Source: Desulfovibrio sp. (GTDB lineage: Bacteria > Desulfobacterota > Desulfovibrionia > Desulfovibrionales > Desulfovibrionaceae). From it: a stretch of DNA of 64,000 nt. The notes beneath the pieces are model-generated. The model did not search any database. It had not been told where the DNA came from and worked only from the letters and a program-made list of their open reading frames with translations. The stretch is taken from positions 1 to 64,000 of the forward strand of contig JAITGC010000026.1 of NCBI GenBank assembly GCA_031280915.1, given 5' to 3'. Numbering within the stretch: the first letter of the stretch is position 1; every line of letters begins with the position of its first letter. The translations under genes were made by a program, and so were the position numbers. Positions 62,740 to 64,000 of this stretch are shown piece by piece.

Positions 62740-64000
62740 TGATCTTCTCCTTCCGGCTTTTCAATTTTTCCGCCAAGCCGTTTGCCGGAAACCACCAGGG
62801 TTTCTTCCGTCTTGTCCTGCCCGGCAATGTGCATTGGGCGATGGATCCAACCGCCGGGAACAGCCATTTTGTACAGACAGATATTGCTCAGAAAGGTAAA
62901 GCCTATGGCGGAATTGAGAATGCGCGATTTGCGGTTGCTGCCCACAATGTGGTTGTACAGCCTTTCCAGGCCGAGAACTTTTCCGCACCAATCGTGCAGG
63001 GTAAGGGCGGCCGCGGCCGCGAGACCCTTGGGCGCGTCGTCGTGCATCATCATTGATTCCGCCTTGCACTCTCTCTTTTGAAAGTCGAAAGTGTCCAGCG
63101 CTATGTTGCCCCAATGCCGGTTTTTGTCGGCAATGAGAAAGAGCAGAAAATCCCTGCTTTCGCTTCCGTATTTTTTCATGATTCCGGCAAGCTGCTCTTC
63201 CGTCAGGGGGATGTTGGTCAGAAAAGCCTCGGGATGCGCTGCGCGCAGTGTCGCTATTTCCTTTATGAAAGCCGCGCTTTGCGCCTGTTTGGCGGTGACG
63301 GTGTGCAGGAAGTATTCCTTGCCCTGATGCGTGAAGGGGATGCGTTGCGCCTGTTTTTTGAAGGAGGCCAGTTTTTCCAGGGTATCGGATTTGTATTTCA
63401 GCCATCCTTTGGGTTCCGGAGTGACGAAAGACAGGGTATCGTCAGTCAACAACTGCCTGAGCACAGAGCCGATGTAGGCTATTTCCTCTCTGGTGCGGTT
63501 GTGCCCGCAGGGCAGGACAAGCGCCCTGGTGCCCATGCCGTAGGCCACGGGGTTGTTTTCCTGACGGAAGGGCGGCATAAAGGAAAGAGGATAGAACACA
63601 GGGGCGCACATGACCTTGTTGGCCAGGAGTTTTTTCATGAAGTCAGGGCGGCCGTGTTCAGGATTTCTCAGAAAGAGCACCGTCAGCAGGCGGCTGCTGT
63701 CTGTGCCGGGCACGTCCGGATTGAGGCGGACGTCGTCAACATATTTCAGTTCTTCCTGATACCAGGAAAATATCTCTTTTTTCCGCGCCAGCAGTTCGGG
63801 CAGGCGCTCCATTTGAGCCACGCCGACAGCCGCCTGAAGATTGGACATGAGGCAGTTCCAGGCAAGGGCGTCCACAACCATGGGGTTTGAGGCGCTTGCG
63901 CCATTACCGGCAAGTTTCGCGGCTTTTCGCATGAGTTCGTCATTCGAGCCCAGCAAAACGGCCCCGCCTCCGGCGGTCACCGGGCAGTCGGATTCAAGGG
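62736..64000 (-). CDS. DegT/DnrJ-like aminotransferase fold fused to GNAT acetyltransferase (5' end outside the window)
   Basis: At least 420 residues are visible; the frame runs off the right edge without a stop, so the N-terminal part is missing. The visible N-terminal portion resembles the C-terminal half of DegT/DnrJ/EryC1/StrS sugar aminotransferases, with LESDCPVTAGGGAVLLGSND, SNLQAAVGVAQMERL, and the RKKEIFSWY helix. In most members a lysine that binds pyridoxal phosphate lies about six to eight residues before the GG of this glycine stretch; the visible residues show Asp-Cys there. From about residue 220 on, a GNAT-type acetyltransferase with DKNRHWGNIALDTFD and RLYNHIVGSNRKSRILNSAIGF follows. 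A role in making an N-acylated surface sugar is likely. Confidence 0.75.
   Translation of the reverse strand, partial: LESDCPVTAGGGAVLLGSNDELMRKAAKLAGNGASASNPMVVDALAWNCLMSNLQAAVGVAQMERLPELLARKKEIFSWYQEELKYVDDVRLNPDVPGTDSSRLLTVLFLRNPEHGRPDFMKKLLANKVMCAPVFYPLSFMPPFRQENNPVAYGMGTRALVLPCGHNRTREEIAYIGSVLRQLLTDDTLSFVTPEPKGWLKYKSDTLEKLASFKKQAQRIPFTHQGKEYFLHTVTAKQAQSAAFIKEIATLRAAHPEAFLTNIPLTEEQLAGIMKKYGSESRDFLLFLIADKNRHWGNIALDTFDFQKRECKAESMMMHDDAPKGLAAAAALTLHDWCGKVLGLERLYNHIVGSNRKSRILNSAIGFTFLSNICLYKMAVPGGWIHRPMHIAGQDKTEETLVVSGKRLGGKIEKPEGEDQ

Overview
The window looks like a chromosomal segment of a Desulfovibrio-type anaerobe (Desulfovibrionaceae). This is inferred from the GC-rich coding bias, a multihaem c-type cytochrome, hydrogenase maturation genes, an HdrD-like CCG protein and gene families common in that group. 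No rRNA, tRNA, CRISPR array, phage or intact insertion sequence was seen.

Layout. 1-9853 (+): an AT-rich leader, then a type I secretion operon of LapE/LapB/LapC type (outer-membrane channel, ABC exporter with a cysteine-less C39-like domain, adaptor with a long N-terminal extension), a membrane sensor with PAS and a degenerate HD-GYP domain, and a glycosyltransferase. 10032-15730 (-): an AddAB-like helicase-nuclease pair. 15876-16271 (+): a small allophanate-hydrolase-related protein. 16241-21390 (-): a complete peptide/nickel-type ABC importer. 21691-23010 (-): a plant/spirochaete-type phosphofructokinase, divergent from an HD-domain protein. 24756-27500: a FecR-domain secreted protein, a Slam-like TPR/beta-barrel gene broken by an in-frame TAG, and a frameshifted remnant of a metallo-beta-lactamase-fold gene. 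27560-30745 (-): manC, a SPOR protein, hypB and hypA.

30972-42834 is an acetoin/2,3-butanediol catabolic region: butanediol dehydrogenase (-), then on + an unknown membrane protein, E2, a Lin0512 protein, E1 alpha and beta, AcoX, a DUF6506-like protein, acetoin reductase, a second E2 and E3. Three near-perfect sigma-54 promoters and three copies of a 17-bp dyad TGTTCC-N5/6-GAACA tie the divergent units into one likely AcoR-type regulon. The regulator itself is not in the window.

42907-52168 (+) is a tightly packed lipoyl-centred cluster: a LipB-LipA fusion, an 11-haem cytochrome fused to a NarI-like membrane domain, a GcvH-like lipoyl carrier, an HdrD-like iron-sulfur protein, a lipoate-protein ligase, a GGR-type flavoprotein and two radical SAM proteins resembling LipT and LipS1/LipS2. 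It combines two lipoate-making routes with what may be a lipoyl-carrier-to-membrane electron path. An outer-membrane protein follows. This cluster and the sigma-54 regulon are the most interesting parts of the window.

53161-53921 holds a long perfect palindrome, a decayed short-chain dehydrogenase fragment and otherwise no recognisable gene. 53922-58826 (+): gmhA-like isomerase, FmdB zinc ribbon, hemC, a Lon-like protease and a TetR regulator. 58832-64000 (-): a DHH-CBS-poly(A) polymerase fusion, a XerD recombinase, an acyl-carrier-like protein and a DegT-GNAT fusion cut by the window edge.
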